Part shown: piece by piece, positions 1 to 8,868 of the stretch
How the letters are laid out: each line of letters starts with the position of its first letter
How positions within the stretch are numbered: position 1 is the first letter of the stretch
Source of the DNA: Pseudomonas baltica
GTDB taxonomy: Bacteria; Pseudomonadota; Gammaproteobacteria; Pseudomonadales; Pseudomonadaceae
NCBI RefSeq assembly: GCF_014235765.1
Contig: NZ_JACMYH010000005.1
Coordinates: forward strand, 62,001 to 126,000
Direction: 5' to 3'
DNA: 64,000 nucleotides
Notes under the pieces: generated by a model
What the model was told of the DNA's origin: nothing
Seen by the model: the letters and a program-made list of their open reading frames with translations, nothing else
Database searches by the model: none
Translations under genes and position numbers: made by a program

Positions 1-322
1 CAAACTGCTCGGCGCTGAAATAGAGATGAGCCAGGCGGATGTCACCGTTGATGACCCACGCCGACTCATGCCCGGCCGGCAGGATGCACTGCTTGCCGGG
101 CGCGCCTTTCTCCCAAGGGCGATCGCGGCGAAAGGTGCCCGTGCCGCCGCCGATGTAGCACGACAGAGTGTGATGGGTCGGCGCCTGATACTCCTGGGCA
201 TCGTGGTGATTGCTCCACAACGCCGCCACCATCGAGTCGCCCAGTTCGGCGCTGTGCTCGAGGCGCGCGTGGCGCGAGTTGTGCAGCGCCTGAAACACTT
301 GCAGGTCCAGCAAAGCAGTCAT
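1..322 (-). CDS. AraC-family transcriptional regulator, 3' end outside the window
   Basis: Translating the minus strand from the ATG at 322-320 gives 107 open codons that run off the left edge. The product begins MTALLDLQVFQALHNSRHA and includes a CYIGGGTGTFRRD stretch and LPAGHESAW. These resemble the N-terminal cupin-like sensing domain of AraC regulators found beside small-molecule exporters. The DNA-binding C-terminal half, about two thirds of the protein, is not in the window, so the family call rests on the N-terminal domain only. It is divergent from the EamA exporter at 457, which it may regulate (inference from position). The other minus-strand frame here shows no family features. 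Confidence 0.6.
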   Translation of the reverse strand, partial: MTALLDLQVFQALHNSRHARLEHSAELGDSMVAALWSNHHDAQEYQAPTHHTLSCYIGGGTGTFRRDRPWEKGAPGKQCILPAGHESAWVINGDIRLAHLYFSAEQF

Positions 323-456
323 GGTCGATACCTCCGTGGCCATGGTACTGCGTCGCGGGAAAGCTGCCAGTGCAGCGGCAGAAAAAGCGCAAGTTTGTGC
401 AAGCCGGGATCGGCCGCTGCTCGGACAATGGGCCCCTGACCCCGGAGGGCCTTGCC

Positions 457-1407
457 ATGAACCTATCGTTGTATCTGCTGACCGTACTGATCTGGGGAAC
501 GACCTGGATCGCCCTCAAGCTGCAACTGGGCGTGGTCGAGATTCCCGTGTCCATCGTCTACCGGTTCGGCCTCGCCGCGCTGGTGCTGTTCGTGATCCTG
601 CTGGCCACCCGGCGACTGCAGGCCATGGGTCGGCGTGGTCACTTCATCTGCCTGGCCCAGGGGCTGTGCCTGTTCTGCGTGAATTTCATGTGTTTTCTCA
701 CCGCCAGCCAGTGGCTGCCGACCGGGCTGATCGCGGTGGTGTTCTCCACGGCGACCTTGTGGAATGCACTCAACGCGCGGATCTTTCTGGGGCAACGGAT
801 CACCGCCAGCGTGATCGGTGCAGGTGGTCTTGGCCTGCTTGGCCTGGGCCTGCTGTTCTGGCCGGAGCTGGCCGGCCATGATGCCAGCCCGCAGACCCTG
901 CTCGGCCTGGGCCTGGCGCTGCTGGGCACCTTGTGTTTCTCGGCGGGCAACATGCTCTCCAGCGTGCAGCAGAAAGCCGGGTTGAGGCCGCTGACCACCA
1001 ATGCCTGGGGCATGTTGTACGGAGCGCTGCTGCTGGGCGGCTATTGCCTGCTGCGCGGCACGCCGTTCACCATCGACTGGAGCATGCGCTACGTCGGCTC
1101 GCTGCTGTACCTGGTGATACCCGGCTCGGTGATCGGCTTTACCGCCTACCTGACCCTGGTGGGTCGCATGGGCCCCGAGCGCGCCGCTTACTGCACGGTG
1201 CTGTTCCCGGTGGTGGCGTTGAACGTCTCGGCCTATGCCGAAGGGTACCAATGGACCGCACCGGCCCTGGGCGGGCTGGTACTGGTGATGCTTGGCAACG
1301 TGCTGGTGTTTCGCAAGGGCGCCAGGCCGGCGACGCCCCCGTCGACTGGGTCGCTGGGGGCGCAGCCGGTGCCGGGCAGCGCGGCGCTGGTTCGCCCTAG
1401 CCCTTGA
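457..1407 (+). CDS. EamA/DMT-family transporter
   Basis: Predicted 316-residue inner-membrane protein with about ten hydrophobic segments in two repeats, the usual layout of EamA (drug/metabolite) exporters. It opens MNLSLYLLTVLIWGTTWIA, the family's typical first helix. The ATG at 457 is preferred over an upstream in-frame ATG because GGAGG lies at 443-447 and the membrane segment starts immediately. A hydrophilic Pro/Ser-rich tail follows the last helix. The 3' end overlaps the convergent ghrB gene by 11 bases. The substrate cannot be read from sequence; an amino acid or metabolite is typical. The divergent AraC gene is its likely regulator. Confidence 0.85.
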   Translation: MNLSLYLLTVLIWGTTWIALKLQLGVVEIPVSIVYRFGLAALVLFVILLATRRLQAMGRRGHFICLAQGLCLFCVNFMCFLTASQWLPTGLIAVVFSTATLWNALNARIFLGQRITASVIGAGGLGLLGLGLLFWPELAGHDASPQTLLGLGLALLGTLCFSAGNMLSSVQQKAGLRPLTTNAWGMLYGALLLGGYCLLRGTPFTIDWSMRYVGSLLYLVIPGSVIGFTAYLTLVGRMGPERAAYCTVLFPVVALNVSAYAEGYQWTAPALGGLVLVMLGNVLVFRKGARPATPPSTGSLGAQPVPGSAALVRPSP

Positions 1408-2371
1408 ACGCCTGCGGGTTGACCAGATCCTGAGGGCGTTTGCCGAGCAGCGCCGCCGTCAGGTTGTCGATGGCGCGATAAGCCATGGCATCACGGGTCT
1501 GCGCCGTGGCCGAGCCGATATGCGGCAGCGTCACGACGTTGCCCAGCTGGAACAATGGCGATTCGGCCAGCGGTTCCTTCTCGTAGACATCCAGGCCGGC
1601 GCCGCGCAAGGTGCCGTCGCGCAGCGCCTGCACCAGCGCCGCTTCATCGACCACCGGCCCGCGCGAGATATTGACCAGAATGGCGCTCTTCTTCATTTGC
1701 GCCAGCTCGGCGGTGCCGATCATGTGCCGCGTCTTGTCGCTGAGCGGCACTACCAGGCAGACGAAATCCGCCTCCGCCAGCAGTTGCTCGAGGCTGCGAA
1801 ACTGCGCACCCAGTTCCTGCTCCAGTTCAGGCTTGCGGCTGTTGCCGCTGTACAGGATGGGCATGTCGAAGCCCAGCCGTCCGCGGCGTGCCACTGCCGC
1901 GCCGATATTGCCCAGGCCGACGATGCCCAGCGTCTTGCCGTACACATCGGTGCCGAACTGGTCGGGGCCGACGCTGGCTTTCCAGTTGCCGGCCTTGGTC
2001 CAGGCGTCCAGTTCGGCCACGCGCCGGGCGCTGCTCATGATCAGGGCGAAGGCCAGGTCGGCGGTGCTTTGGGTCAGTACGTCAGGGGTGTTGGTGAGCA
2101 TGATGCCGCGCTCGTCGAAATAGCTGACGTCGTAGTTGTCGTAGCCCACCGACACGCTGGAAACCACCTCCAGGTTGGCGGCGTCGGCCAGTTGCTTGCG
2201 GCCCAATGGCCGGCCGGCGCCGATCAGGCCGTGGGCCTTGGGCAGCGCCTCGTTGAACTGCGCGGCGATGTCACCCGCCTTCGGGTTGGGCACGATGACG
2301 TCGAAATGCGCTTCGAGCCGCTCGACCATGGCAGGAGTGATACGGCTGAACGCGAGGACGGTTTTTTTCAT
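1397..2371 (-). CDS. ghrB: Glyoxylate/hydroxypyruvate (2-ketoaldonate) reductase, GhrB type
   Basis: Predicted 324 residues, the same length as E. coli GhrB. It is a D-isomer-specific 2-hydroxyacid dehydrogenase using NAD(P)H to reduce glyoxylate, hydroxypyruvate or 2-ketogluconate in the cytoplasm. Visible signatures are SVGYDNYDV near residue 80, the Rossmann motif GLGNIG, NISRGPVVDE carrying the catalytic Arg, and LPHIGSAT with the catalytic His. The start at 2371 (MKKTVLAFSR) fits the family; an upstream ATG would add 14 unlike residues. Sugar-acid reductases of this type often sit beside a LysR gene, as here. The exact preferred substrate is not determinable. Confidence 0.85.
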   Translation of the reverse strand: MKKTVLAFSRITPAMVERLEAHFDVIVPNPKAGDIAAQFNEALPKAHGLIGAGRPLGRKQLADAANLEVVSSVSVGYDNYDVSYFDERGIMLTNTPDVLTQSTADLAFALIMSSARRVAELDAWTKAGNWKASVGPDQFGTDVYGKTLGIVGLGNIGAAVARRGRLGFDMPILYSGNSRKPELEQELGAQFRSLEQLLAEADFVCLVVPLSDKTRHMIGTAELAQMKKSAILVNISRGPVVDEAALVQALRDGTLRGAGLDVYEKEPLAESPLFQLGNVVTLPHIGSATAQTRDAMAYRAIDNLTAALLGKRPQDLVNPQAFKG

Positions 2372-2440
2372 TGGGCGTGTGCTCGTCGGGAGGTAATGAG
2401 AGCACGCTAACATTCCCGATCGAGCAGAAACAATCCCGGT

Positions 2441-3388
2441 TCAGTTGGCGATCTGCAGGTCGAAGGTCTGCAGGTCGGCGTCGTGCGCCGCCAGAATGTC
2501 GGGCAGCGAACCGCGCAGGTATTCCACCCAGGTCTTGATCTTCGCATCCAGGTACTGACGGGACGGATAGATGGCGTACAGGTTCAACTCCTGCAGGCGG
2601 TACTCGGGCAGCATGCGTACCAGCGTGCCGTTGCGCAGGCCGTCGATGGCCGCGTAGATGGGCAGCACGCCCACGCCCATGCCACTGCTGATGGCGGTCT
2701 TCATCGCATCGGCGGAATTGACCTGGAACGGTGCGTTGCTGATGTTGACCATTTCCTGACCATCGGGGCCCTGAAACAGCCATTTTTCCAGTTGCACCAC
2801 CGGGCTGACCAGGCGCAGGCAGGCATGGTCGCGCAGATCGCCGGGCGTGCGCGCCGAGCCATGAGCCTTCACGTATTCGGGGGAGGCGCAGACGATGCTG
2901 TAGGTGATGCCCAGGCGTTGCGAGACGAAGCCCGAATCGGGCAGCTCGCTGGCCAGGACGATGGACACGTCATAGCCTTCGTCGAGCAGGTCCGGGACCC
3001 GGTTGGCCAGGGTCAGGTCGAAGGTCACGTCCGGATGGGTACGCCGGTAGCGCGCGATGGCGTCGATCACGAAGTGCTGGCCGATGCCGGTCATGGTGTG
3101 CACCTTCAACTGCCCCGAAGGCCGCGCATGGGCGTCGCTGGCCTCGGCCTCGGCTTCCGCCACATAGGTGAGGATCTGCTCGCAGCGCACCAGGTAGCGT
3201 TTGCCGGCCTCGGTCAGGGCAATGCGTCGGGTCGTGCGGTTGAGCAGCCGCGTCTGCAGGTGGGCTTCGAGGTTGGACACCGCGCGCGAGACGTTGGCGG
3301 TGGTAGTGTCCAGTTGCGCGGCGGCGGCGGTGAAACTGCCGGCTTCGGCCACACAGGTGAACGCACGCATGTTTTGCAAGGTGTCCAT
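2441..3388 (-). CDS. LysR-family transcriptional regulator
   Basis: Predicted 315 residues. The N-terminal winged helix-turn-helix (residues 1-60: MDTLQNMRAFTCVAEAGSF, then TRRIALTEAG) is followed by a periplasmic-binding-protein-like effector domain. The start at 3388 matches the family; the longer frame to 3505 adds an unlikely leader. The gene is divergent from the efflux operon starting at 3568. A perfect LysR-type dyad lies between them at 3415-3435, so it probably controls both itself and the pump. Closest in type to regulators of aromatic-acid or fusaric-acid efflux (AaeR-like), inferred from context; the inducer is unknown. Confidence 0.9.
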   Translation of the reverse strand: MDTLQNMRAFTCVAEAGSFTAAAAQLDTTTANVSRAVSNLEAHLQTRLLNRTTRRIALTEAGKRYLVRCEQILTYVAEAEAEASDAHARPSGQLKVHTMTGIGQHFVIDAIARYRRTHPDVTFDLTLANRVPDLLDEGYDVSIVLASELPDSGFVSQRLGITYSIVCASPEYVKAHGSARTPGDLRDHACLRLVSPVVQLEKWLFQGPDGQEMVNISNAPFQVNSADAMKTAISSGMGVGVLPIYAAIDGLRNGTLVRMLPEYRLQELNLYAIYPSRQYLDAKIKTWVEYLRGSLPDILAAHDADLQTFDLQIAN

Positions 3389-3414
3389 GATTCGGTCTCT
3401 GGTTCGACGGACAA

Positions 3415-3435
3415 ATTGTCGCATGAAGCAACAAT
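3415..3435. promoter_or_regulatory. LysR-type operator (T-N11-A dyad)
   Basis: The sequence is ATTGT-N11-ACAAT, a perfect dyad with the T-N11-A spacing recognised by LysR-type regulators. The dyad extends inward to GTCGC/GCAAC with one mismatch. It sits 27 bases upstream of the LysR start codon and about 130 bases before the efflux operon. That is the usual position for an autoregulatory and activating site. Seen directly; the regulator-operator pairing is inference. Confidence 0.6.
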
Positions 3436-3567
3436 TATACAGAAGGATTATCACCGGTTCGGTAACAAAGATTCGCAGTAATTCCAGCTTATCGCCGCTG
3501 TGCACCCGCTCTAGAATGCCGGCCCAGACCCCTCCGCACGCCTACCCCCTTTCCGGAAATCGCCGCA

Positions 3568-5070
3568 GTGCCGCGCCGCCTCATCGACGAGTTGAAAACC
3601 CTCAGTATCTGGATCTTGACCCTGGCCTTGACCGGCTGTATCGGCACTGCCGGCATCGCTCCTGAGAGCGAAGCCTTGTCGGCCGATGCGCTGGCCACCG
3701 ACGCTGCCATTCAAACCGCCGTCCAGGATGCTCGCTGGCCTGAGGGCCAATGGTGGCAAGCGTATGGCGACAAGCAGCTCGATGCCTGGGTGAGCCTGGC
3801 CTTGCTCGGCAGCCCGAGCATGGCCATGGCGGCCGCCCGCGTGCGCCAGGCCAAGGCCATGGCGGGGCTGGCGGAGTCCGCCGAATCCCTGCACATCGAC
3901 GCCAGCGCTCATTTGCATCGCCACGCCTGGCCTGCCGACCCCTTCTATGGTCCCGGCGACCTGTCGCGCCAGACCACGTGGGACAATGACGCCGGTCTGG
4001 GCTTCACCTATGCGCTGGACCTGTGGGGCCGTGAGCGCAATGCCAGCGAGCGCGCCGTCGACCTTGCACACATGAGCGTCGCTCAGGCGCGGCAGGCCCG
4101 GTTGGAGCTTGCGAGCAACGTGGTGCAGGCGTACATCCAGCTCTCATTGCACTATGCCCAGCGCGACATCGTGCACAGCACACTGACCCAGCAAGAGCAG
4201 ATCCTGGCGCTGGCGCAGCGGCGTCTGCGCGGCGGCATCGGCACCCATCTGGAAGTCAGCCAGGCCGAGACCCTGCTGCCGGAAACCCATCGGCAAATCG
4301 ACGCCCTGGATGAGCAGATTGCTCTGGCCCAGAACCAACTGGCCGCACTGGCGGGCAAAGGGCCGGGGCAGGGCAGCCAACTCATGCGTCCAGGCCTGTC
4401 TCTGCAAGCGCCGCTTGGGTTGCCCTCGGTGCTGCCCGCGCAGTTGCTGGGGCAGCGCCCGGATGTGGTCGCCAGCCGCTGGGCGGTGGCGGCGAACGCA
4501 CGGGGTATCGACGTGGCCCATGCCGGCTTCTATCCCAATGTCGATCTGGTCGGCAGCCTGAGCTATTTGGCCACTGGCGGCGGCATGCTGGAGTTCCTCG
4601 CCGGCCGCAAGCTGAGCTACAACGCCGGCCCCGCATTGAGCCTGCCGATCTTCGATGGCGGTCGGCTGCGTGCCCAGTTGGCCGATGCATCGGCCGGCTA
4701 CGACCTGGCGGTGGCACGCTACAACCAGACGCTGGTGGAGGCGCTCAAGCAGATCTCCGACCAGCTGATTCGGCGCGCCTCCATGGACAAGCAACAGGCC
4801 TTCGCCGAGCAATCGGTGGCTTCGGCGCGCAAGAGCTACGACATTGCCCTGATCGCCTACCAGCGCGGTCTGACCGGCTACCTGGAAGTGCTCAATGCAC
4901 AGACCCTGCTGTTGCGCCAGCAGCAGATCGAGCAACAGGTGCAGGCTGCGCGGCTGGCGGTGCATGCGCAGTTGGTCACGGCCCTGGGCGGTGGTCTGGG
5001 GGCGGGCAGCGATACCCCTGCCGCGCAGCGTCTGCAGGTTCCCAAGCCACTGGTGGTGATCGGTAGATGA
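3568..5070 (+). CDS. NodT/OprM-type outer-membrane efflux lipoprotein
   Basis: Predicted 500 residues with a GTG start at 3568. A signal segment ends in the lipobox LTGC near residue 23, so it is a lipoprotein of the TolC-like outer membrane factor family. It has the two tandem helical repeats of that family; hallmark strings are GLGFTYALDLWGRERNASERA, in pieces around residue 145, and LSLPIFDGGRLRAQL near residue 355. It would provide the outer-membrane duct for the pump encoded downstream. Its stop codon overlaps the start of the FUSC gene (ATGA at 5067-5070), so the two are translationally coupled. Length is typical for the family. Confidence 0.9.
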   Translation: MPRRLIDELKTLSIWILTLALTGCIGTAGIAPESEALSADALATDAAIQTAVQDARWPEGQWWQAYGDKQLDAWVSLALLGSPSMAMAAARVRQAKAMAGLAESAESLHIDASAHLHRHAWPADPFYGPGDLSRQTTWDNDAGLGFTYALDLWGRERNASERAVDLAHMSVAQARQARLELASNVVQAYIQLSLHYAQRDIVHSTLTQQEQILALAQRRLRGGIGTHLEVSQAETLLPETHRQIDALDEQIALAQNQLAALAGKGPGQGSQLMRPGLSLQAPLGLPSVLPAQLLGQRPDVVASRWAVAANARGIDVAHAGFYPNVDLVGSLSYLATGGGMLEFLAGRKLSYNAGPALSLPIFDGGRLRAQLADASAGYDLAVARYNQTLVEALKQISDQLIRRASMDKQQAFAEQSVASARKSYDIALIAYQRGLTGYLEVLNAQTLLLRQQQIEQQVQAARLAVHAQLVTALGGGLGAGSDTPAAQRLQVPKPLVVIGR

Positions 5071-7232
5071 CCACTTGGCTGGGCAGCCTGCCCTGGCGCC
5101 GGGGTTTCTTCGACTGGGCACGCAGCGATGGCGTCACCTGGATCTACATCTTCAAGGTGCTGCTGGCCGCATTCACCACGCTGTGGCTGGCCATGCGCCT
5201 GGAGCTGCCACAACCGCGTACCGCGATGATCACTGTGTTCATCGTCATGCAGTTGCAAAGCGGCCACGTCTTCGCGAAAAGTTTCTATCGTCTGCTGGGC
5301 ACCCTGGCGGGATCGGCGGTGACGGTGGTGTTGATCGCCCTGTTCGCGCAGAACACCGAGCTGTTCCTGTGCGGCCTGGCGCTGTGGGTCGGCCTCTGCT
5401 CGACCGGTGCCATGCGCTGCCGCAACTTCCGCGCCTACGGCTTCGTCTTGGCCGGCTATACCGCGGCCATGGTCGGTCTGCCGGCCCTGGCCCATCCGGA
5501 CGGCGCCTTCATGGCGGCGGTCTGGCGCGTGCTGGAGATTGCCCTGGGCATTCTCGTCGCGACGGCGGTCAGCGCGGCCATTCTTCCGCAGTCGGCCTCC
5601 GCTTCGATGCGCAACGCCTTGTATCAGCGCTTTGGCGTGTTCGCCCGGTTCGCCGCCGATGGCCTGCGCGGTGACAGCGCACGGGAACAGTTCGAAGCCG
5701 ACAACGTGCGCTTCATCGCCGAAGCGGTGGGCCTGGAGAGCCTGCGCAGTGTGACGGCCTTCGAAGACCCGCACATGCGCCGACGCAATGGTCGGGTCAG
5801 CCGACTGAACAGTGAATTCATGGCGGTGACGACCCGCTTCAATGCGCTGCACCAATCACTCGAGCGTATCCGCGCGCGCGGTCATCGCCAGGTGGTAACC
5901 GCCATCGAACCGGCCTTGCAGGCATTGACGCACGTGCTGGACGACTTCGCCGGGCAGGCCTTGACCGATGCCGATGCCGCACGTTTGGCCCGGCGCATGG
6001 TGCAGTACAAGGACGCGCTGCCAGCACAGGTGCGCAGCTTGCGTGACAGCTTCGAGCAGAGTGGTCCGGAAGATGACGACCTGCTGGACTTTCACACCGC
6101 TTCGGAGTTGCTCTATCGCTTCGTCGAAGAACTGCACGGCTATGCCCAGACGCATGCCTCGCTGGCCGAGCATCGGCATGCCCGCGAGCGCTGGGACGAG
6201 CCGTACCGGGCGCAGACCAACTGGCTGGCCAGCGCCGCCGCCGGTATTCGCGGCGCGCTGGTGTTGCTGCTGCTGGGCGGCTATTGGATAGCGACGGCCT
6301 GGCCCAGCGGCGCGACCATGACCCTGGTGGCTGCAGCCACCGTGGGCCTGTCGGCGGCGTCACCGAACCCGCGGCGGATGTCGTTCCAGATGGCCTGCGG
6401 CACCTTGCTGGGGGCGCTGGTCGGCTTCTACACGACCTTTTTCGTGCTGCCGTGGATCGACGGCTTCGCGCTACTGTGCCTGACCCTCGCGCCGGTGCTG
6501 ACGCTGGGCGCCTTCCTTGCCTCTCGACCTCGCTTCGTTGGCTATGGACTGGGCCTGCTGATCTTCTTTTCCATGGGCTCGGTGCCCGGCAACCTCACCC
6601 AGTACGATCCGTATGCGTTCATCAACGACTACATTGGCATGGTCCTGGGGATGCTGTTCTGCGCTGCCGCTGGCGCGGTCATCCTGCCGCCCAACAGTCG
6701 CTGGATGTGGCAGCGCCTGGAGCAGGACCTGCGCGCCCTGGTGGTGTTCGCCATCAGCGGCAAGCCGCGCGGCCTGGGCTCGGCCTTCGAGAGCCGGACC
6801 CGCGACCTGCTGCATCAGGCCTATGGCCTGGCGGCCGGGCAGCCACAGGTGCAGCGCAACCTGCTGCGCTGGATGTTCGTGGTGATGGAGGTGGGGCACG
6901 CCATCATCGAGCTGCGCCGCGAGCAGGAGCGCTTGCCGGTGCACCCGGCCTATGCCCCGTGGCAGCCGTGGCGCCAGTCGATCCGGGTGCTGGGGCGTGC
7001 GCTGATTCGCCTGTTCATCCAGCCCCAGTCGGGCAACCTCCAGCGCGCGTTGGCGGCCGTGGAGCAGGCCATTCACCTGGTCAGGAACACCGACGAGCCC
7101 TTCGCCCGACATTTCGATACCTCGGCGCTGCGCCGGGTGCAGAGTTACCTGCACTTCATCCGCAGTTCGTTGCTGGACCCGCAATCACCCCTTGCCGAAC
7201 TGGCCGCGCCTGGAGCCGAGCATGCCGCGTGA
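5067..7232 (+). CDS. FUSC-family inner-membrane efflux protein (AaeB/fusaric-acid type)
   Basis: Predicted 721 residues. Two hydrophobic blocks of several helices (about residues 20-165 and 385-535) flank large cytoplasmic stretches, the duplicated architecture of aromatic-acid exporters such as AaeB. It is expected to export small aromatic or fusaric-acid-like compounds across the inner membrane. It follows the outer-membrane factor with a 4-base overlap and its end overlaps the DUF1656 gene by 11 bases, giving a tightly packed OMF-FUSC-DUF1656-HlyD operon. The substrate is inferred from family only. Confidence 0.9.
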   Translation: MTTWLGSLPWRRGFFDWARSDGVTWIYIFKVLLAAFTTLWLAMRLELPQPRTAMITVFIVMQLQSGHVFAKSFYRLLGTLAGSAVTVVLIALFAQNTELFLCGLALWVGLCSTGAMRCRNFRAYGFVLAGYTAAMVGLPALAHPDGAFMAAVWRVLEIALGILVATAVSAAILPQSASASMRNALYQRFGVFARFAADGLRGDSAREQFEADNVRFIAEAVGLESLRSVTAFEDPHMRRRNGRVSRLNSEFMAVTTRFNALHQSLERIRARGHRQVVTAIEPALQALTHVLDDFAGQALTDADAARLARRMVQYKDALPAQVRSLRDSFEQSGPEDDDLLDFHTASELLYRFVEELHGYAQTHASLAEHRHARERWDEPYRAQTNWLASAAAGIRGALVLLLLGGYWIATAWPSGATMTLVAAATVGLSAASPNPRRMSFQMACGTLLGALVGFYTTFFVLPWIDGFALLCLTLAPVLTLGAFLASRPRFVGYGLGLLIFFSMGSVPGNLTQYDPYAFINDYIGMVLGMLFCAAAGAVILPPNSRWMWQRLEQDLRALVVFAISGKPRGLGSAFESRTRDLLHQAYGLAAGQPQVQRNLLRWMFVVMEVGHAIIELRREQERLPVHPAYAPWQPWRQSIRVLGRALIRLFIQPQSGNLQRALAAVEQAIHLVRNTDEPFARHFDTSALRRVQSYLHFIRSSLLDPQSPLAELAAPGAEHAA

Positions 7233-7422
7233 GATCGCCTTCCATGGTCTGTACATGCCGACCATGACCCTGTTGTTCGTGCTCGCCGCCGGGTTGGCCT
7301 GGGCCTTCGACCGGCTGTTCGCCAGCCTCGATGTGTACCGATTCTTCTGGCACCCGGCGCTGTTGCGCCTGAGCCTGTTCGTCTGTCTGTTCGGCGCCAT
7401 GGCGCTGACTGTCTACCGGTGA
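7222..7422 (+). CDS. DUF1656 small membrane protein (AaeX-like)
   Basis: Predicted 66 residues with two hydrophobic helices. MPREIAFHGLYMPTM at the N-terminus matches the AaeX/DUF1656 family, which nearly always lies between or beside FUSC and HlyD pump genes. The ATG at 7222 is chosen because the family begins at this motif; an upstream in-frame ATG at 7192 would lie inside the FUSC gene. It overlaps FUSC by 11 bases. Its role in the pump is not well defined; it probably assists assembly. Confidence 0.85.
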   Translation: MPREIAFHGLYMPTMTLLFVLAAGLAWAFDRLFASLDVYRFFWHPALLRLSLFVCLFGAMALTVYR

Positions 7423-7433
7423 GAACCTGCGCA

Positions 7434-8294
7434 ATGAAAAAGTTTTTCAGCCTGTTGGCGACCCTGCTGGTGCTGGCACTGGCGATTTTCATCGGTCGCC
7501 AGTTGTGGGTGCACTACATGCAAACACCCTGGACCCGCGACGGACGCGTGCGCGCGGACATCGTCAACGTCGCCGCCGATGTGTCGGGCTACGTCACGGC
7601 GGTGCCGGTGCGCGACAACCAGCGTGTGCGCAAGGGCGACGTGCTGCTGCAGATCGATCCGGCGCACTACCGCCTGGCGGTCAAGCAGGCGCAGGCGCTG
7701 GTGGCGTCGCGCAAGGCCGCTTGGGACATGCGCAAGGTCAATGCCAGCCGTCGTGCCGATCTCGATGAACTGGTGATCTCCAGGGAAAGTCGCGAGGACG
7801 CCAGCAACGTCGCCGCCTCGGCGCTGGCCGACTATCAACAGGCCGAAGCGCGCCTCGAGGCCGCGCAGCTGGACCTGGACCGCACCCGTGTGTTGGCCAC
7901 GGTGGATGGCTACGTCACCAACCTCAACGTGCATGTCGGTGACTACGCGCGGGTGGGTGAGGCCAAGCTGGCCGTGGTCGATGAACATTCGTTCTGGGTC
8001 TACGGCTATTTCGAAGAAACCAAGCTGCCCCATGTGCATGTCGGCGACGCGGCGCAGTTGCAGATGATGAGCGGCGAGACCCTCAAGGGCCATGTGGACA
8101 GCATCTCGCGCGGCATCTATGACCGCGACAACCCGCAAAGCCGCGAGCTGACCGCCGACGTCAATCCGACCTTCAACTGGGTTCGCCTGGCGCAGCGAGT
8201 GCCGGTGCGCATCCAGCTGGACGAGGTGCCCGAAGGCATGCTGCTGGCAGCCGGCACGACCTGCACGGTGATCGTCACGCCCGCACTGCGGTGA
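7434..8294 (+). CDS. HlyD-family periplasmic adaptor subunit
   Basis: Predicted 286 residues. One N-terminal membrane anchor (about residues 4-24) is followed by a split lipoyl/biotinyl-like domain (VSGYVTAVPVRDNQRVRKGD near residue 50, and the second half near YVTNLNVHVGDYARVG), a short coiled-coil hairpin and a beta-barrel domain. This is the membrane-fusion subunit linking the FUSC pump to the outer-membrane factor encoded at 3568. The start at 7434 places the hydrophobic anchor right after MKKFF. It is the last gene of the operon and follows DUF1656 by 11 bases. Confidence 0.9.
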   Translation: MKKFFSLLATLLVLALAIFIGRQLWVHYMQTPWTRDGRVRADIVNVAADVSGYVTAVPVRDNQRVRKGDVLLQIDPAHYRLAVKQAQALVASRKAAWDMRKVNASRRADLDELVISRESREDASNVAASALADYQQAEARLEAAQLDLDRTRVLATVDGYVTNLNVHVGDYARVGEAKLAVVDEHSFWVYGYFEETKLPHVHVGDAAQLQMMSGETLKGHVDSISRGIYDRDNPQSRELTADVNPTFNWVRLAQRVPVRIQLDEVPEGMLLAAGTTCTVIVTPALR

Positions 8295-8325
8295 TCACTG
8301 CGCAAGCGTTCGCCATTGCCGATGC

Positions 8326-8790
8326 TTATTGGGAAAAACTGCCCTGCAAGCGTTCGGCGCGGAATTCCAGGGTCTGCGGGCGATAGCCGGGGCGCAGTGG
8401 CGGCAGTGGCAGGCAGTCCTGCCAGTCGGCACCGGCCTGCAGTTCACCAGGGCCGCGGTAGCGAGGTGCGGTGTAGAGGTTTTCGGCCAGGTTGGCGGTC
8501 TGGCCGGGCGCGTAGGCAGCTATCTGCCACTGCAGTTCCTGCATCGGTACGTTGTTGCCGTTGTTCAGGTTCAGGCGCAGCGGACGGTCGCCCGGACAGC
8601 CCTGCGGATCGTAGGTGATGCGCATCTCCAGGCGTGCCAGGCGGTGGGCTTCGCGGGTGTCGCTCCAGATGACCCACAGCGAGAGCAACGCCAGGCTGAA
8701 CAGGGCAGCACCGGAGATCGGCAGCGCCTTGGACGGGTAGCGGACCAGCAAGACGATCCAGGTGATGACCAGAAAGATGCCGATTAACAT
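8326..8790 (-). CDS. Small membrane-anchored protein of unknown function
   Basis: Predicted 154 residues. Two N-terminal hydrophobic helices (about residues 1-18 and 26-46) are followed by a soluble domain of about 105 residues containing NNGNNVPMQELQWQIAAY and two Cys residues (CPGDRP and DCLPLPP) that could pair outside the cytoplasm. The domain looks like a beta-sandwich, but I do not recognise a family. The start at 8790 is chosen because AAGG precedes it and the membrane segment begins at once. It is convergent with the HlyD gene and 78 bases upstream of yaaA's 3' end. Similar Pseudomonas genes are sometimes labelled multidrug transporter, for which I see no support. Confidence 0.65.
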   Translation of the reverse strand: MLIGIFLVITWIVLLVRYPSKALPISGAALFSLALLSLWVIWSDTREAHRLARLEMRITYDPQGCPGDRPLRLNLNNGNNVPMQELQWQIAAYAPGQTANLAENLYTAPRYRGPGELQAGADWQDCLPLPPLRPGYRPQTLEFRAERLQGSFSQ

Positions 8791-8868
8791 GACTGCCAGC
8801 CTTGGTTGGGAAGAGAGGGGTATCGTACAGAACGTTGGCGTGTCAGTGGCAGGCGCACCCACGCCAGG

